Assembly: GCA_040905045.1 (NCBI GenBank)
Contig: JBBDSH010000021.1
Location: 1 to 53,783, forward strand
Length of the DNA: 53,783 nucleotides
From: JBBDSH01 sp040905045
Lineage (GTDB): Bacteria; Pseudomonadota; Gammaproteobacteria; Eutrophobiales; Eutrophobiaceae
Direction of reading: 5' to 3'
Shown here: positions 25,571-35,005 of the stretch, one piece after another
How the letters are laid out: the number at the start of each line of letters is the position of its first letter
Numbering within the stretch: the first letter of the stretch is position 1
Program-made: the position numbers and the translations under genes
The notes under the pieces: model-generated
The model's database searches: none
Told to the model about the DNA's origin: nothing
What the model saw: only the letters and a program-made list of their open reading frames with translations

Positions 25571-26554
25571 ATGAAGAACAGGAAAAAGCAATTGCTTGCC
25601 GTGTTGTCCGATGGAGAATTTCATTCCGGCCAGGATCTGGCTGTATTCACGGGAATCAGTCGCACGGCTGTCTGGAAACACCTGCGTTCACTTTGCGAGT
25701 CGGGACTGGAAATCGATCCCGTTCGCGGCAAGGGCTACAGATTGCGGCAGACGCTGGAACTGCTGGATGCGGATCGCATTCGTGATAATCTTGCATCCGG
25801 CATCAGGTCTTTGCCGGTACAGATTGACGTACTTTTCGAAACCGAATCCACGAATGAATATCTGCTGCAACGATTCTCCGGTGCTTCCCTGTCCGGCCGG
25901 GTGGTTCTGGCGGAATACCAGACCGCCGGACGAGGGCGCGGCGGGAATCAGTGGCTGGCGGCGCCGGCGTCGTCAATATGCCTGTCTTTGGGCTGGCATT
26001 TCGACAGCGGCCCGGATTCACTCACGGCATTATCCCTGGCGGTGGGCGTCGCGGTGGCCGAGGCCCTGGATCGGGCCGGTTGTCGGGGAATCGGGCTGAA
26101 ATGGCCCAATGATATAGTTGTCGACGGGGCCAAACTGGGCGGAATCCTGATCGAATCCCGGGCCCAGAATGCCGGTGCCTGGGACGTGGTCATCGGCATC
26201 GGTATTAATATCCATCTGCCCGCTGATTTGGCGGATAGTATCGGCAGGCACGTAACGGATGTGGCCCGGATGCTGGCGCCGTCTCCGCCCCGGCGTAACG
26301 AGCTCGCTGCGGACACCATTAATCATGCCCTGTCCATGCTGGGGACATTCGGTGAACAGGGTTTTGCGCCATTCATGGAACGCTGGCGGGCGCTGGATTA
26401 TACACGCGGTAAAACGGTCAGGCTGCTCCAGGCCAATACCGAATGTACGGGGCAGGTCATCGACATAGATGACAAGGGTATGCTGATCATGTCGATCAAC
26501 GGCGAGAGGAAAAAATTCAGCAGTGGAGAAGTGAGTCTCAAATTGCAGACATGA
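25571..26554 (+). CDS. birA: BirA, biotin-protein ligase and repressor
   Basis: A 327-residue bifunctional BirA. The N-terminal winged helix-turn-helix (SGQDLAVFTGISRTAVWKHL, then GKGYRL) gives repression of biotin genes. The ligase domain has FETESTNEYLLQRF, the biotin/ATP loop AGRGRGGNQWLA, and KWPNDIVVDGAKLGGILIE; the C-terminal SH3-like domain ends GEVSL. It makes biotinyl-5'-AMP and attaches biotin to acetyl-CoA carboxylase carrier protein. Its stop overlaps the coaX start by four bases (ATGA). Confidence 0.95.
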   Translation: MKNRKKQLLAVLSDGEFHSGQDLAVFTGISRTAVWKHLRSLCESGLEIDPVRGKGYRLRQTLELLDADRIRDNLASGIRSLPVQIDVLFETESTNEYLLQRFSGASLSGRVVLAEYQTAGRGRGGNQWLAAPASSICLSLGWHFDSGPDSLTALSLAVGVAVAEALDRAGCRGIGLKWPNDIVVDGAKLGGILIESRAQNAGAWDVVIGIGINIHLPADLADSIGRHVTDVARMLAPSPPRRNELAADTINHALSMLGTFGEQGFAPFMERWRALDYTRGKTVRLLQANTECTGQVIDIDDKGMLIMSINGERKKFSSGEVSLKLQT

Positions 26555-27288
26555 CTCTTTTCGTTGATATAGGTAACAGCCGCTTAAAATGGTCGGCTTA
26601 CGGACAGAGACGGAGTCATTCCGCTTTGTATACCGTGGCGACCCTGCGGGAGCAACTGGCGTCCGCCTGGAAGGGTTTGCAATCGCCGGAAGCGGTGTAT
26701 ATCGCGAATGTGGCCGGCACCGAAGTGGCCGACATTGTCAGTCAGTACAGCCGGGCAAACTGGAACAGGGAACCGGTTTTCATGGCCGTATCAAAAAACT
26801 TTCATGGCCTGGTCAATGCCTATGAAGATAGCCGTCAAATGGGTGTGGATCGCTGGATGGCACTGGTGGCCGGCTGGAGCGCGTATAAGGATAATTTGTG
26901 CGTTGTTGATTTCGGCACGGCCATTACGGTGGATCTCGTCCTTGCCGACGGCCGCCATCTGGGGGGATATATCCTTCCCGGAATGCAGCTGATGCAGGAT
27001 CTGTTAAACCGTCACACTTACGGCATCAAGATTGATGCCGGCGAATCTTCCGGCATCAACCCCGGCAGGTCCACCAGCGAGTGTCTTGGTAACGGAGCAC
27101 GGCTGGCTGTCATTGCATTGATAGAGAGGGTTGTAAAGGAATCGGGGAAAGAATACGACTGCGACTTCAAATGCATCATTACCGGTGGCGGAGCCGATGC
27201 ATTCCGGGGGTTGCTGACACTGCCGTTTGAGCACGATCAGGACCTGGTTCTGAGAGGCATGGCGATTGTCTCCGGAGACGACCAATGA
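26551..27288 (+). CDS. coaX: Type III pantothenate kinase
   Basis: A 245-residue CoaX. The actin-like fold shows MTLFVDIGNSRLKWS (phosphate 1 motif), the substrate motif QMGVDRWMALVAGW, DFGTAITVDLV (phosphate 2), GGYILPGMQLM, and the C-terminal TGGGADAF. It phosphorylates pantothenate in the first step of coenzyme A synthesis and does not need the CoaA type of enzyme. The birA-coaX-SPOR order is common in gammaproteobacteria; both junctions here are ATGA overlaps. Confidence 0.95.
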   Translation: MTLFVDIGNSRLKWSAYGQRRSHSALYTVATLREQLASAWKGLQSPEAVYIANVAGTEVADIVSQYSRANWNREPVFMAVSKNFHGLVNAYEDSRQMGVDRWMALVAGWSAYKDNLCVVDFGTAITVDLVLADGRHLGGYILPGMQLMQDLLNRHTYGIKIDAGESSGINPGRSTSECLGNGARLAVIALIERVVKESGKEYDCDFKCIITGGGADAFRGLLTLPFEHDQDLVLRGMAIVSGDDQ

Positions 27289-28076
27289 GATGGTTATTCC
27301 TTTTTTTGCTGTTAACGAATGTTGTTTATTTTGGTTGGGAACTGGATCGAAACACCCGGATGCGGATGCAGAATTCCCTGGCGGTCCAATCGGTCCCGGC
27401 TGCGGCTTCCAGGCTGACCCTGATACGGGAAATGGCCAGCCCGCCGGCCGTTCGTTCCACACAGGACACTATCGAGACTTCGACGGGTGATGAGTCCGGC
27501 TCCGGGGATGACGGTCCGCCACCTTTGTCCGAAGCCCTGGTGGGGCAATTGCCGGATATCAGTACCGGCGGCCTGTCCTCTGGACTGACCGGCTCTTATT
27601 GTATTACCTATGGCCCCCTGCCGGAGCAGGCCCTGGCCACGGGACTGAACGACTGGTTCCGTTCCCGCAATGCGGACACCCGGGTCCGGCATACGGATCA
27701 GGACGAGCGGGGTCTGTTCTGGATTTATCTGGCGCCGTTGGAATCGCGTGCCGATGCAATGGCGCTGCTTGATGAGCTCAGGCATCAGGGCATTCGCGAT
27801 TACCGGCTGATCCGGCGCGGTAACCTGGAAAACGCCATTTCCCTGGGTTTGTTTTCCAGCCAGTCTGCCGTCAACCAGCGACTGGGTGAATTGAAGGATA
27901 AAGGATACAAGCCCGTCATTGTCCCCTATACGGATGTAAACCGGATTTACTGGGTCGATGTGAAGATGGGAAAAGCAGCGGAGGAAATGGATGAAGTCAT
28001 TAACGGTTATCCGGCCCGTTTTAATTCCGTTCCGGTGGATTGCAATCAAATTGCTATTGGTAATAGTGATCCATAA
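27285..28076 (+). CDS. SPOR-domain membrane protein
   Basis: A 263-residue protein with an N-terminal membrane anchor (about 2-18, WLFLFLLLTNVVYFGW), a variable proline/serine-rich periplasmic stretch, and a region with GSYCITYGPLPEQALATGL and GLFWIYLAPLESRADA. A SPOR domain lies at about 180-240 (NAISLGLFSSQSAVNQRLGE, then YWVDVKM). SPOR domains bind denuded peptidoglycan at division sites. It is coupled to coaX by an ATGA overlap, a frequent arrangement. Confidence 0.85.
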   Translation: MRWLFLFLLLTNVVYFGWELDRNTRMRMQNSLAVQSVPAAASRLTLIREMASPPAVRSTQDTIETSTGDESGSGDDGPPPLSEALVGQLPDISTGGLSSGLTGSYCITYGPLPEQALATGLNDWFRSRNADTRVRHTDQDERGLFWIYLAPLESRADAMALLDELRHQGIRDYRLIRRGNLENAISLGLFSSQSAVNQRLGELKDKGYKPVIVPYTDVNRIYWVDVKMGKAAEEMDEVINGYPARFNSVPVDCNQIAIGNSDP

Positions 28077-28133
28077 AATACGGGTCTCTATAACGGCCCT
28101 GAACAATACCACGGCAACCCCGGGGGAAATCGA

Positions 28134-29147
28134 TTGAGATTCAACAACAGTCCCATTGCAATTGCGGTACTGGCGGTAATCGTCATACTGCATGTGCCGG
28201 CGGCCATGCCGGCAACCGGTATCGATCGTATCCAGGCATTGCTTGCTGAAGGGAAGCTGGATGAAGCCCTCAGGTTGACCAATGAAGAACTGAGCCGGGA
28301 CGCGGCCGACGTCAATTATCAATTCATGAAAGGTCTGATATTAACCAGGCTGAACCGCCTGGAACAGGCGGCGGACGTCTTTACCGGGATCACCGAAAGC
28401 CACCCCGAACTGCCCGAACCCTATAACAATCTTGCTGTCATCTATGCCGCCCTGGGCGATCTGGACAAGGCGCGCCAGGCACTCCAGGAAGCCATCAATA
28501 CCCATCCCAGTTACGCCACGGCTCATGAGAATATCGGCGATATCTACGCCAAGCTGGCCAGCCAGGCCTATAACCAGGCATTGCAACTGGATCAGGAGAA
28601 TATTACCGCCAAGGCGAAATTGTCTTTAATCAACGATCTCTTTTCCGTCCCCAAAACGAAGCAGGAGACGGTACTGGCCGAGGCGGTGGAAGAGACGCCT
28701 CCCCTGCAGGAGGAAACGGAACAGCCGACACCTGCCGAACCGGCCGCCGTGCCGGCAGAGCCGGTAGCCCCGAAAGAGACGGTGGACAGACAGGCACAGG
28801 AACAGGAGATGGTCGAGGCCGTGAAGGCAACGGTCAACAAATGGGCCGAGGCCTGGTCATCCCAGGACGTGGAGGCCTATTTATCCCATTACGGAGCCGA
28901 ATACACGCCGCCCGCCGGACAGGCTCTTGCCGACTGGCGGGAGGAGCGGAGGGAACGCCTGAGCGGTCCCCGCTTTATACGGCTGGATGTCTCCGAACTG
29001 CGGGTGGAGTTGCTGGGAGAGGATTACGCCCAAGCCACATTTATGCAAAAATATCAGTCGGATACATATAGCGATCTGGTCACGAAATTATTATTATTCA
29101 GCAGGCAGGACGGGCGCTGGGTGATCGTACAGGAAGCGACCAAATAA
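28134..29147 (+). CDS. Exported TPR protein with NTF2-like (Cds6-type) domain
   Basis: A 337-residue protein from a TTG at 28134, preceded by GGGGGAAA. A signal peptide (about 1-28) leads to tetratricopeptide repeats (about 30-165: YNNLAVIYAALGDLDKARQA), a proline/glutamate linker (about 180-220), and a C-terminal NTF2-like domain (about 228-337) with WAEAWSSQDVEAYLSHYGAE and MQKYQSDTYSDL. The same kind of domain, with the YLSHY motif, ends the next protein, an L,D-transpeptidase 10 bases downstream. The pair probably acts on the cell wall in the periplasm; the NTF2-like domain may bind a ligand or the partner. Confidence 0.8.
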   Translation: MRFNNSPIAIAVLAVIVILHVPAAMPATGIDRIQALLAEGKLDEALRLTNEELSRDAADVNYQFMKGLILTRLNRLEQAADVFTGITESHPELPEPYNNLAVIYAALGDLDKARQALQEAINTHPSYATAHENIGDIYAKLASQAYNQALQLDQENITAKAKLSLINDLFSVPKTKQETVLAEAVEETPPLQEETEQPTPAEPAAVPAEPVAPKETVDRQAQEQEMVEAVKATVNKWAEAWSSQDVEAYLSHYGAEYTPPAGQALADWREERRERLSGPRFIRLDVSELRVELLGEDYAQATFMQKYQSDTYSDLVTKLLLFSRQDGRWVIVQEATK

Positions 29148-29157
29148 AAGGGCTTTC

Positions 29158-30387
29158 ATGAACAAGACCATAAAGACAGTAATGTGGCTGATCTGCCTGG
29201 CGGGAGCCGGCAATACGGCGCCGGTTGCGGCCGGTGACATGATCGTCAATCATGCCGCCATACACCATCTGGACCACGGTCAGGAACGCCTGCTGGTTGA
29301 TGCGCTGGAGCAAATCCGGCGGCATCGCCTTAATGAGGCATTGCCCATGCTGCGGCGTGTTACCACCGCCAACCCCCGATTCCGTCTGGCCCAGTTGATT
29401 TATGCCGATATGCTGCTGGCCCGCAGCCGTCCGATCAACAGCTTCGGCAACTTCCCATCCGCCCGTTACGAACAGCTCCTGTCGCTTCGCGAAGAGGCCA
29501 GGGCGCGCTGGAGTCATTACCTGGCACAGCCGCCGGAAGATCGGATCCCCGGCTCACTGGTGGAACTGGGCCCCCATCAGTCACACGCCGTCGTGGTGGA
29601 TGCCAACCAGTCCCGGCTCTACCTGTTTGAGAATCGGGACGGGATACCGAGGCTGGTGCATGATTTCTATGCATCGCTCGGCAAGCAGGGCGTGATGAAA
29701 TTCCGGGAGGGGGATCAGAAAACTCCCATTGGCGTCTATTTCGTCACCGGTTTCATCAGTCCCGAGGAACTGCCGGATTTGTACGGCGACGGTGCTTTTC
29801 CCATTGATTATCCCAATGCCTGGGATCAGCGTCACGGCCGTACCGGCTACGGCATCTGGCTACACGGTACGCCCAGTGACACCTACAGCCGGCCGCCCCG
29901 GGACAGCGACGGCTGTGTTATCGTCAGCAACCGGGATCTGAATACCCTGGCGACCTATCTGAAGTCAAAAGACATGAAAACCATCCCGGTGGTTATCACC
30001 CATGATATCCAGTGGTTAAGCATGGAAGACTGGAGCGCGCGGCAGAATCGGTTTGCCGATTACGTCGATCAATGGCGCCGGGACTGGGAGAGTCGCAATA
30101 CGGATCTGTACCTGAGTCATTATTCGCCGCAATATTCCGGTCTCGGCAAGGATTATGAAGGCTGGGTCGAGTACAAGCGGCGGGTCAACAGTGCCAAGGA
30201 ATTTATCGATATCGAAATCACCGATAAAAGCATGTTCCTGTATCCGGGGGAAGAAGGTCTGCTGGTGGTCACATTTGAACAGGAATACAAGAGCAACAAC
30301 ATCCATCGCCGTTTCATCAAGCGCCAGTACTGGCGCATGGAGGAAGATGGAACCTGGCGTATCGTTTACGAGGGCTCGGTCTCCTGA
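29158..30387 (+). CDS. L,D-transpeptidase (YkuD) with C-terminal NTF2-like domain
   Basis: A 409-residue exported protein. After a signal peptide (about 1-25) and a helical region, the YkuD domain (about 140-285) contains the catalytic H236 in IWLHGTPSD and C253 in DSDGCVIVSN. The C-terminal region (about 295-405) is NTF2-like with WESRNTDLYLSHYSPQYSGL, close in pattern to the domain ending the preceding TPR protein. L,D-transpeptidases make 3-3 peptidoglycan cross-links or attach proteins; this two-domain form is known as the Cds6-like type. Its end overlaps the convergent M14 peptidase gene by 22 bases. Confidence 0.9.
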   Translation: MNKTIKTVMWLICLAGAGNTAPVAAGDMIVNHAAIHHLDHGQERLLVDALEQIRRHRLNEALPMLRRVTTANPRFRLAQLIYADMLLARSRPINSFGNFPSARYEQLLSLREEARARWSHYLAQPPEDRIPGSLVELGPHQSHAVVVDANQSRLYLFENRDGIPRLVHDFYASLGKQGVMKFREGDQKTPIGVYFVTGFISPEELPDLYGDGAFPIDYPNAWDQRHGRTGYGIWLHGTPSDTYSRPPRDSDGCVIVSNRDLNTLATYLKSKDMKTIPVVITHDIQWLSMEDWSARQNRFADYVDQWRRDWESRNTDLYLSHYSPQYSGLGKDYEGWVEYKRRVNSAKEFIDIEITDKSMFLYPGEEGLLVVTFEQEYKSNNIHRRFIKRQYWRMEEDGTWRIVYEGSVS

Positions 30388-31253
30388 GGGTTTTCGCTGG
30401 CTAAGGGCGGCGCCGGTATATTTCTGCTTAACCACCGCACCAGATCCCGCCAGATGGCCGAAATCTCCTCCGGGGTCGGCATAATTCCCGCATAAGGCAG
30501 TTCGATGGTGACTACCGGAATCTGTTTCTGGATGCCGGCATAATTGCCCAATGATCCCGGATAGGTGCCAAGCAGATTCAGGTACAGTCGGCCCAGTTTA
30601 TAGGGCGCGTCCTTGGGGCCGTCGTAATCCACTACACCGTGGGGCGCATGAACGGCGACAATCACATCAGGGGCGAAAGACTCGATTTCGTTGACCAGCC
30701 AGCCGCTTTCCGGCTCGCTCAGCGGTGAGGGGCCGGGGTAACGACGCGGGTTCCTGCCGGTACGCTGAACCCAGTATTCTTCCGTGGCATCCTGCCAGCC
30801 GGGCATGGGGAAATTCCGGTTCAAATCCACGCCGTTGGCGTTCATGCGCACGGAATCATCCTGCAGCAGACCGTCCGGGTTCAACAGAGGCACAATATGC
30901 CAGTGGAACAGACCGGAATGATGCTGATCCAGGGTTTGCAGCCATTTGAAAACCACACTGACCGAGGAATATTCATCCCCGTGGATGCCCCCTACCAGCA
31001 GTACCTTGCCAAGGGGTGTTCTGCGTTGCAGCGGCGGGTATTCCTTGATCAGGATGGGGGCATTGTTGATGGATACGCCGCCGGAGAGATGCAGTTTGCG
31101 GGCCAGGCACTCGCTGTAGCTGACGCTGCCGAGCTTACCGCCGATACGGCGGCATTCCTTCGCCACTTGCTCATTTGCCTCGTCCGCCTGCACGAATACT
31201 CCGGCGCTGGTCAGGCAAAGGGACAGTATGAGAATAGCAAGATGTTGCTTCAT
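30366..31253 (-). CDS. Exported M14 zinc carboxypeptidase, MpaA-like
   Basis: About 295 residues from the ATG at 31253, which opens a signal peptide (MKQHLAILILSLCLTSAGVF); the longer frame runs into a palindromic repeat. Zinc ligands are H91 and E94 (GGIHGDEYSS) and H202 (VHAPHG); DLNRNFP (143-149) supplies the carboxylate-binding arginine, and the catalytic glutamate is E251 in TIELPYAG. The family includes murein tripeptide amidase MpaA and gamma-D-glutamyl-diaminopimelate peptidases, so a role in trimming peptidoglycan peptides is plausible, especially facing an L,D-transpeptidase. The exact substrate is open. Confidence 0.86.
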   Translation of the reverse strand: MKQHLAILILSLCLTSAGVFVQADEANEQVAKECRRIGGKLGSVSYSECLARKLHLSGGVSINNAPILIKEYPPLQRRTPLGKVLLVGGIHGDEYSSVSVVFKWLQTLDQHHSGLFHWHIVPLLNPDGLLQDDSVRMNANGVDLNRNFPMPGWQDATEEYWVQRTGRNPRRYPGPSPLSEPESGWLVNEIESFAPDVIVAVHAPHGVVDYDGPKDAPYKLGRLYLNLLGTYPGSLGNYAGIQKQIPVVTIELPYAGIMPTPEEISAIWRDLVRWLSRNIPAPPLASENPQETEPS

Positions 31254-31285
31254 AAATACCAGATCAAAGATATTAAGCAGGTTAT

Positions 31286-31416
31286 AAGTATCCCGACATT
31301 CCTCTGTGAGACACGCTGTGAATACGTCCCCCGGATCAAGCCTGCCCCGGCCGAAGAGCCGGGGTCCGGGACAGGCTCTGCGGCCGACGGTCCCACAGAG
31401 GAATGTCGGGATACTT
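31286..31416. repeat. 131-bp element with perfect 23-bp inverted ends
   Basis: Arms 31286-31308 and 31394-31416 are exact reverse complements starting AAGTATCCCGACATTCC. The interior is GC-rich and nests smaller hairpins, including AGCCTGCCCCGG against CCGGGACAGGCT (one wobble) and CCCCGGC against GCCGGGG. It lies between the M14 peptidase start and the ubiA stop and looks like a small mobile or REP-type element without a gene. Confidence 0.82.
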
Positions 31417-31425
31417 CCTGTTTCA

Positions 31426-32403
31426 TTAATAACTGAAAAACAGGCCGGCAAACACCGCCGCACCCAGCCAGTTATTGTTCAGGAAGGCGCGGAAACACTC
31501 TTCCGGGACCCGGTTCCTGATCAGGTACTGATGATACAGCATAATCCCGGCGACCAGCAGCAGGAAGAGATAATAAATCCAGTCCAGCTGCAGTTGTCGG
31601 CCCAGTATGACAAGGGCGGCAAGCAGCATCGCCTGCATTATGCCGATGATGGCGCGGTCGGCGTCGGCGAAGAGAATGGCCGTCGATTTCACGCCGATAC
31701 GGATATCGTACTCGCGGTCGACCATGGCATAAATGGTATCGAAAATGACCACCCAGAGGACATTGGCGACGTACAGCAGCCAGGTGATGCTGGTTAACTC
31801 ACCGGCCTGTGCGGCGAATGCCATGGGTATCCCCCAACTGAAGGCCAGGCCCAGGAAAAACTGCGGAATGTAGGTATGCCGTTTCATGTAAGGATAGACG
31901 GCCAGCAGGGGGATGGCGCCCAGGGACAGCAGCACGGTGAATCGATCCGTTGTCAGTACCAGTAAAAAGGCGAGAAGAAGCAGGGCCCCGGCCACGGTAA
32001 TGGCCTCGCGGGGCCGGACTTCCCCCGTTGCCAGCGGGCGTCCGACGGTGCGCGCCACATGGGGATCGATCTCGCGGTCGGCGAAATCGTTCACCGCGCA
32101 GCCGGCCGAGCGGGCCAGGAATGTACCGATGGTAAAGACCAGGAACAGGTGCAGCGACGGCAGGCCTTCGGCGGCGATCCACAGGGCCCAGAGCGTCGGC
32201 CATAACAGCAGCAGTGCACCGATGGGCTTGTCCATGCGCGCAAGACGAGCATACAGTACAAGCCGCCGGCGGATGTCCGGCCAGTGATTGACATACCAGA
32301 CCTGCGCGCGATGCCACCAGCGGCGGCAATGCGCCACGGCGAGTCCGCCGTAGTCGCGGCAAAACCGGACGATTCTGTCCAGGTGCTTGTTTATCTGCTT
32401 CAT
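31426..32403 (-). CDS. ubiA: 4-hydroxybenzoate polyprenyltransferase
   Basis: A 325-residue multi-helix membrane enzyme that prenylates 4-hydroxybenzoate in ubiquinone synthesis. The two aspartate-rich motifs are NDFADREID and DTIYAMVDREYD, with RPLATGEV between; helices follow the UbiA pattern from LARMDKPIGALLLLWPTLWA. It has an unusually long N-terminal extension of about 50 basic and tryptophan-rich residues, but this start is supported by an ATGA overlap with the recG stop. ubiC is not adjacent. Confidence 0.94.
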   Translation of the reverse strand: MKQINKHLDRIVRFCRDYGGLAVAHCRRWWHRAQVWYVNHWPDIRRRLVLYARLARMDKPIGALLLLWPTLWALWIAAEGLPSLHLFLVFTIGTFLARSAGCAVNDFADREIDPHVARTVGRPLATGEVRPREAITVAGALLLLAFLLVLTTDRFTVLLSLGAIPLLAVYPYMKRHTYIPQFFLGLAFSWGIPMAFAAQAGELTSITWLLYVANVLWVVIFDTIYAMVDREYDIRIGVKSTAILFADADRAIIGIMQAMLLAALVILGRQLQLDWIYYLFLLLVAGIMLYHQYLIRNRVPEECFRAFLNNNWLGAAVFAGLFFSY

Positions 32404-34496
32404 ACCTTGCCGAAGTCGAGTCGGGTTGACAGCCAGCGGGTGGTCAGGGCATCGACCTGCTCCGGGTATTGTTCGAGAATGGTATCGGCCATTTTCTGAA
32501 TTCGCGGCAGCAGTTTCGCGTCCCGGACCAGATCGGCGACGCGCATTTCCGGCAGACCCGTCTGGCGTGTACCCAGCATGTCCCCCGGTCCCCGGATCGC
32601 CAGATCCTTTTCCGCGATTATAAAGCCGTCACTGGTGGAGCGCATAACCTCAAGCCGGGCGCGGGCCGTTTCCGTCAGGGGCGGTTGATAGAGCAGAATG
32701 CAATTGCTCTTTTCGGTGCCGCGGCCGACCCGGCCGCGCAGCTGATGCAGCTGCGACAGGCCCAGACGCTCCGCATTCTCGATCACCATGAGGCTGGCGT
32801 TGGGTACATCCACGCCCACCTCGATGACGGTGGTGGCAACCAGTACCTGGATATCCCCGGCCTTGAACTCCTGCATAATACGTTCCTTGTCCGCGCCCTT
32901 CATCTGTCCGTGAATCAGATCGATACGTAGTTCCGGCAGGATTTCATGCAAATAGTCACGGGTATTGATAGCGGTCTGGCATTGCAGGGTCTCCGATTCG
33001 TCGATCAGGGTGCAGACCCAGTAGACCTGATGACCTTCCCGGCAGGCGGAGGCGATGCGTTCGATCAGTTCATCCCTTTTTTGATTGGAAAGTACGGCCG
33101 TGGTGACCGGCTGGCGCCCGGGCGGCAGTTCATCGATCACGGAGATATCCAGCTCGGCGAACAGTGTCATGGCCAGAGTCCGAGGAATGGGGGTGGCGGT
33201 CATGATTAATTGATGCGGATGGAAATCACCGCTGCCGCCCTTTTCAATCAGGGCCAGACGCTGGTGCACGCCGAAGCGGTGTTGTTCATCGATAATGATC
33301 AGGCCCAGATTGCCGAAACGGACCGATTCCTGGAACAGGGCATGGGTGCCGACGGCAATCAGGGGTTTGCCCTCCGCCAGTTGCTGATGGCTCAGGTTGC
33401 GTTCGGATGCTTTCAGTTTGCCGGTGAGGCGGCGCACCGGGATATCAAATGCGCCGAACCATTGTTGCAGATTGTAATAATGCTGATCCGCCAGCAGTTC
33501 CGTCGGTGCCATCAGGGCCACCTGACTGCCGGCATTGATGGTCCGGATGGCGGCAATGGCCGCAACGACGGTCTTGCCTGATCCCACATCACCCTGGATC
33601 AGCCTGAGCATGGGGACACTCGCGGCCAGGTCCGTGTTGATATCCTCCAGTACCCTTTGCTGGGCCGCGGTGAGCTGAAACGGCAGCGCCTTGATGAAAC
33701 GATCAGTTAATTGATGATTGTCGGGCGCGACGGGCAGGGCGTGATAATGCCGGATCTGATGCCGGATGGACCGCAGGCTCAGGTGATGCGCCAGCAGTTC
33801 CTCGATAATCAGGCGTTGCTGGGCCGGATGCCGGCCCTGCAGGAGCTGTTCCGGTTCCGTGTCCGGGGGCGGTCGGTGGATGGTTTTCAATGCCTCGGTC
33901 AAAGAGGGCAGGGAACCGGCGTTCAGTAATGACGGCGGCAGCAATTCCTCCAGTTCACCGCCCCTGTCCAGGGCGGCCAGTGCCTGGCCGGTGAGTTTCC
34001 GCAGTCTTGCCTGGGTGATGCCTTCGGTGGACGGATAGACGGGCGTCAGTGTTTGTTCCAGGTTGTCCAGGTCCTGTTCACCGACAAGCTGGTATTCGGG
34101 ATGGATCATTTCCAGGGTGGCCGCACCACGGCGGGCCTGGCCCCAGCAACGCAGGTAATGTCCCCGCGCGAGGTTCTCCTGCTGGGCGCGGCTGAAGTGG
34201 AAGAAGCGCAGGGTGAGGGCACCGGTACCGTCGCTGATGCGGCAAAGCAGCGATCGCCTGCGGCCGTACTGGATCTGGGTCAGTTCAATCTGTCCCTGAA
34301 TAAGCGCTTCCCGGCCCGCTTCCAGTTCCCCGATGAGGGAGATTTGTGTTCGATCGATATAGCGTCCTGGCAGATGAAAGAGCAGATCCCGGAGTTTGTC
34401 GATACCGAGGCGCCGGAGCTTTTCAGATATATTCGGCCCGACGCCCGGCAATGCGGATACCGGCGCGGTCAATCGCGGGGGGGTCATCTTGCCCAC
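32400..34496 (-). CDS. recG: RecG, ATP-dependent DNA helicase
   Basis: A 698-residue helicase that remodels stalled forks and Holliday junctions. An N-terminal wedge domain (OB fold, SLIGELEAGREALIQGQI) is followed by the helicase core: Walker A GDVGSGKTVVA, DEQH box IIIDEQHRFG, TATPIPRT, and in the second RecA domain LIHGQMKGADKERIM, VATTVIEVGVDVPNA and QLRGRVGRG. Full length. It is 16 bases after ridA and coupled to ubiA by an ATGA overlap. Confidence 0.96.
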   Translation of the reverse strand: MGKMTPPRLTAPVSALPGVGPNISEKLRRLGIDKLRDLLFHLPGRYIDRTQISLIGELEAGREALIQGQIELTQIQYGRRRSLLCRISDGTGALTLRFFHFSRAQQENLARGHYLRCWGQARRGAATLEMIHPEYQLVGEQDLDNLEQTLTPVYPSTEGITQARLRKLTGQALAALDRGGELEELLPPSLLNAGSLPSLTEALKTIHRPPPDTEPEQLLQGRHPAQQRLIIEELLAHHLSLRSIRHQIRHYHALPVAPDNHQLTDRFIKALPFQLTAAQQRVLEDINTDLAASVPMLRLIQGDVGSGKTVVAAIAAIRTINAGSQVALMAPTELLADQHYYNLQQWFGAFDIPVRRLTGKLKASERNLSHQQLAEGKPLIAVGTHALFQESVRFGNLGLIIIDEQHRFGVHQRLALIEKGGSGDFHPHQLIMTATPIPRTLAMTLFAELDISVIDELPPGRQPVTTAVLSNQKRDELIERIASACREGHQVYWVCTLIDESETLQCQTAINTRDYLHEILPELRIDLIHGQMKGADKERIMQEFKAGDIQVLVATTVIEVGVDVPNASLMVIENAERLGLSQLHQLRGRVGRGTEKSNCILLYQPPLTETARARLEVMRSTSDGFIIAEKDLAIRGPGDMLGTRQTGLPEMRVADLVRDAKLLPRIQKMADTILEQYPEQVDALTTRWLSTRLDFGKV

Positions 34497-34512
34497 GATA
34501 CGGCGCGGTAAG

Positions 34513-34899
34513 TCAGTTGCCGGGGACGAGTATGGCGTCCATTTCCACTTGTGCGCCCTTGGGCAGTTGTGCCACCCCGATGGCGGCGCGGGCCGGATAG
34601 GGTTCCCGGAAATGCTCGGCCATGACTTCGTTGACCAGAGGAAAGTGGGACATATCGGTAAGATATATGGTGAGTTTTACCACGTCCTGCAGGGAACCGC
34701 CGGCCGCCGTAGCGACCGCCTCGAGATTCCGGAAGACACGGTCGATTTGTTGCCGCATATCACCCGCGACCAACTCCATTGTTACCGGATCCAGCGGGAT
34801 CTGGCCTGACAGATAGACCGTGTCGCCGCTCCTGACGGCTTGGGAATACGGCCCGATGGCTTCCGGCGCCGCATCAGTCGAGATGATTTCACGAGACAT
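34513..34899 (-). CDS. ridA: RidA, reactive enamine/imine deaminase
   Basis: A 128-residue Rid-family protein. It has the usual start SREIISTDAAPEAIGPYSQA, SGQIPLDP, and the C-terminal block PARAAIGVAQLPKGAQVEMD, whose arginine is the catalytic Arg105 equivalent. It hydrolyses 2-aminoacrylate and similar enamines released by PLP enzymes. It lies between spoT and recG, a frequent place for ridA in gammaproteobacteria. AAGGAAA stands before the ATG. Confidence 0.95.
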   Translation of the reverse strand: MSREIISTDAAPEAIGPYSQAVRSGDTVYLSGQIPLDPVTMELVAGDMRQQIDRVFRNLEAVATAAGGSLQDVVKLTIYLTDMSHFPLVNEVMAEHFREPYPARAAIGVAQLPKGAQVEMDAILVPGN

Positions 34900-35005
34900 G
34901 ACAATTTCCTTGTTTGATTGAAAGTCAGAACATTAACAAATCGCCGGTTCAAAAAACATTTCTTGATAGAAACGGACTGCTCCTGAGTTATTTTCAACAA
35001 CTTCA

